Below are positions 6,294-7,854 of a stretch of DNA of 7,854 nucleotides, piece by piece; the first letter of the stretch is position 1, and the number at the start of each line of letters is the position of its first letter. The translations under genes and the position numbers were made by a program. The stretch is from the NCBI GenBank assembly GCA_937917025.1, contig CALFSF010000566.1, forward strand, positions 1 through 7,854. Direction: 5' to 3'. The notes beneath the pieces are model-generated. The model was not told the DNA's origin, made no database searches, and worked only from the letters and a program-made list of their open reading frames with translations. Source of the stretch: an uncultured Paraburkholderia sp. (GTDB lineage Bacteria; Pseudomonadota; Gammaproteobacteria; Burkholderiales; Burkholderiaceae).

Positions 6294-6299
6294 ATTGTA
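6294..6299 (-). promoter_or_regulatory. Possible -10 element immediately before rpoN
   Basis: TACAAT reads on the minus strand 15 nt before the rpoN ATG. No convincing -35 lies at 16-18 nt spacing. If used, the leader would be only about 7 nt, which would fit the absent Shine-Dalgarno sequence. It is weak evidence; rpoN may simply be read from upstream of lptA. Confidence 0.2.
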
Positions 6300-6379
6300 G
6301 AGAGTTTGCCACGAGCGCGATACCTTGCAACAGTCACAAAAATGCCTGTTACGTGGATTCGATGTTGGTGGGCGCGTTC

Positions 6380-6414
6380 GACACGCCCCGCCAGCGTGTC
6401 CCGGATGTCCGGGA
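6380..6414 (-). other. Two abutting hairpins in the lptB-rpoN gap
   Basis: gacacgc (6380-6386) pairs with gcgtgtc (6394-6400) around a 7-base loop. tcccgg (6399-6404) pairs with ccggga (6409-6414) around ATGT. The stems share two bases, so full pairing of both is mutually exclusive at the junction. Neither has a U-tract. Confidence 0.4.
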
Positions 6415-6427
6415 GCGAGGATGTGCT

Positions 6428-6471
6428 GGCCTCGCGGACGGCATGAAGCAGAAATTGCCGCTCGCGAGGCC
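6428..6471 (-). other. Long stem-loop just after the lptB stop
   Basis: ggcctcgcg (6428-6436) pairs perfectly with cgcgaggcc (6463-6471). Inside it, cggca (6439-6443) pairs with tgccg (6456-6460), separated by one G-U wobble and one mismatch, leaving a 12-base apical loop. It starts 5 nt after the lptB stop. With no U-tract after it, a role in 3'-end protection or transcript attenuation is more likely than termination. Confidence 0.55.
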
Positions 6472-6476
6472 GTCGA

Positions 6477-7259
6477 TCACATGCGGAAATGTTCGCCCAG
6501 GTAGACGCGCCGCACGTTTTCGTTTTCGATGATTTCGCTGGGTGCGCCGGCCGCTAGCACGCTGCCGTCGCTGATAATGTACGCATGGTCACAGATGCCG
6601 AGCGTTTCGCGCACGTTGTGGTCGGTGATGAGCACACCGATGTTGCGCTGTTTCAGGAACTTCACGATCTTCTGGATTTCCAGCACCGCGATCGGGTCCA
6701 CGCCGGCGAACGGTTCGTCGAGCAGAATGAAGCTCGGATTGGTCGCGAGCGCGCGCGCGATTTCAACGCGCCGGCGCTCGCCGCCCGACAGCGACAGCGC
6801 CGGATTCTCGCGCAGATGGGCAATCTGCAATTCGTCGAGCAATGCTTCGGTGCGTGCGGAAATCGCGTCTTTCGTGAGGAGCTTGCCGTCGTCTTCGTGC
6901 TGCAGTTCGAGCACCGCGCGGATGTTTTCCTCGACGGTGAGCTTGCGGAACACGGACGCTTCCTGCGGCAGATACGACAGCCCGAGCGACGCGCGCTTGT
7001 GGATCGGCAGCAGGCTGATCGACTTGCCGTCGAGATCGATTGCGCCCGCGTCGAGCGGCACGAGACCGACGATCATGTAGAACGACGTGGTCTTGCCGGC
7101 GCCGTTCGGGCCGAGCAGACCGACCACTTCTCCGCTCTTCACGTCGAGCGATACGTCCTTCACGACCGTGCGCGAGCCGTAACGCTTCTTCAGATTGCGC
7201 ACGGAAAGCGAGCTGCTGGTACCGGCTGGCTTGCGATTGGGCAGGGCGGGTGCGCTCAC
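6477..7259 (-). CDS. lptB: LPS export ABC transporter ATP-binding protein LptB
   Basis: LptB is the cytoplasmic ATPase of the LptB2FGC complex, which extracts lipopolysaccharide from the inner membrane and pushes it across the LptA bridge. All ABC motifs are present in 260 residues: Walker A GPNGAGKTT at 50-58, Q-loop Gln 99 in LPQEA, signature LSGGE at 157-161, Walker B FILLDEP at 177-183, and H-loop His at 214 in TDHNVRET. The N-terminus is about 16 residues longer than E. coli LptB and low in complexity. The start is GTG at 7259, with GGGAG (7270-7274) 10 nt upstream. It overlaps the lptA stop by 4 nt (GTGA), implying translational coupling. In-frame alternatives further in would lose the Shine-Dalgarno sequence. 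Identity is very secure. Confidence 0.97.
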   Translation of the reverse strand: MSAPALPNRKPAGTSSSLSVRNLKKRYGSRTVVKDVSLDVKSGEVVGLLGPNGAGKTTSFYMIVGLVPLDAGAIDLDGKSISLLPIHKRASLGLSYLPQEASVFRKLTVEENIRAVLELQHEDDGKLLTKDAISARTEALLDELQIAHLRENPALSLSGGERRRVEIARALATNPSFILLDEPFAGVDPIAVLEIQKIVKFLKQRNIGVLITDHNVRETLGICDHAYIISDGSVLAAGAPSEIIENENVRRVYLGEHFRM

Positions 7260-7854
7260 GGCTTTGTCACTCCCTGGCTTTGGGCCGGAGCCTGGCCCTG
7301 AGTCTGCCCCTGGCCCTGCGCGCGCAGTTGCGTGGACGGCACGAGCGTGGCCGATGCGCCGTTCAGCGGCGCGGGGCCGCCGTTACGCGGCGCGAGCATC
7401 GCACGCACGCGGCCCGTCGGATTGCCCGGACCCGCGACGTCCTTGCCGGCTTTCGCGGTATAGAAATCGTTCTCGCCGTCGTACGTGATCACGCTGCCAT
7501 GCACTTCGTCCATCAGCGTCGTCAGGCCCTGCAGACGGCGCACGGTGGCACGGGTGGTCAGCGTGGTCAGGTCCTGTTTGCCGTCGTAGTCGATACGTTC
7601 CGCATCGCCTTCGACGTATTCGTCGACGCCTTCGCGCTTCTGGCGGAAGTACGAAAGGTTCTTGCCGGTCGACGTGCCCGTCGCGTACTGATAGCCTTGG
7701 GGATCCTGATGCACCTCGACGCGGTCCGCCTTGATGACGATCGTGCCTTTCGTGGCCACGACGTGGCCCGTGAAAATATTGACCTGCTTCAGGTCGTCGT
7801 AAGTCATGTTGTCCGCTTCGATATTCAGCGGCTTGTCCTTGTCGGCGCGCTCGG
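7256..7854 (-). CDS. lptA: LPS transport periplasmic protein LptA, 5' part outside the window
   Basis: LptA is the periplasmic OstA-fold protein that polymerises into a bridge carrying lipopolysaccharide from LptC to LptD. Reading continues in frame past the right edge: the bases before ATG 7807 encode DKPLNIEADN, a typical OstA-domain beginning, so that ATG is internal and the start and signal peptide lie beyond 7854. The visible domain includes DNMTYDDLKQVNIFTGHV, the GTIVIKADRVEV strand and DAERIDYDGK, followed by a Pro/Gly-rich region. The last 20 or so residues are a Gln-Gly-rich low-complexity tail (AQGQGQTQGQAPAQ) that E. coli LptA lacks. The stop overlaps the lptB GTG start. lptC would be expected upstream, outside the window. 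Confidence 0.94.
   Translation of the reverse strand, partial: ERADKDKPLNIEADNMTYDDLKQVNIFTGHVVATKGTIVIKADRVEVHQDPQGYQYATGTSTGKNLSYFRQKREGVDEYVEGDAERIDYDGKQDLTTLTTRATVRRLQGLTTLMDEVHGSVITYDGENDFYTAKAGKDVAGPGNPTGRVRAMLAPRNGGPAPLNGASATLVPSTQLRAQGQGQTQGQAPAQSQGVTKP

Noticed and set aside
5445..6446. 333-codon plus-strand open frame antisense to rpoN and the lptB-rpoN spacer
   Set aside because: Complementary shadow of rpoN with biased Arg/Val/Gln composition and no motif or start signal.
1..7854. Mobile element, CRISPR array, defence island or new multi-gene system
   Set aside because: All genes are recognised, complete apart from the two edge-truncated ones, and in a conserved order. There are no transposases, long terminal repeats, spaced direct repeats or tRNA-linked attachment sites.

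Overview
The window reads as a chromosomal housekeeping segment of a Gram-negative betaproteobacterium of the Burkholderiaceae, most likely the Paraburkholderia/Caballeronia/Burkholderia group. This rests on the high G+C content, on how closely the encoded proteins match what I remember of that group, and on the gene order lptA-lptB-rpoN-hpf-ptsN-hprK-rapZ-LON-domain gene. The genus is inferred from memory, not from a search.

Layout from left to right. The 3' part of mutY (adenine DNA glycosylase) occupies the left edge on the plus strand and stops 10 bp from a convergent block. Everything else is on the minus strand. In transcription order, which runs right to left, it is: the 3' part of lptA and lptB (overlapping by 4 nt; lipopolysaccharide transport), rpoN (sigma-54), hpf (ribosome hibernation factor), a clear intrinsic terminator, a 340-bp non-coding gap with a candidate promoter, ptsN (EIIA-Ntr), hprK (HPr kinase/phosphorylase), rapZ (P-loop nucleotide-binding regulator) and a stand-alone LON substrate-binding domain protein.

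The minus-strand genes form two likely transcription units. lptA-lptB-rpoN-hpf ends at the terminator at 4168-4192. ptsN-hprK-rapZ-LON probably starts from the TATAAT-type promoter near 4042. The first unit joins outer-membrane biogenesis to sigma-54 and stationary-phase ribosome protection. The second holds the nitrogen-branch phosphotransferase output protein, the kinase that modifies its phosphocarrier HPr, and RapZ. Together they form an envelope, nitrogen and carbon signalling cluster known in many proteobacteria; HprK beside ptsN is typical of betaproteobacteria.

No mobile element, CRISPR array, tRNA, rRNA or unknown multi-gene system is visible. The points worth a second look are small: a valine beside the catalytic aspartate of MutY, hairpins without U-tracts just after the stop codons of lptB, rpoN and hprK, a palindrome inside the ptsN promoter spacer, an uncertain ptsN start, a RapZ tail lacking the basic residues of the E. 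coli protein, and a G+C dip across the 3' end of rpoN and hpf.
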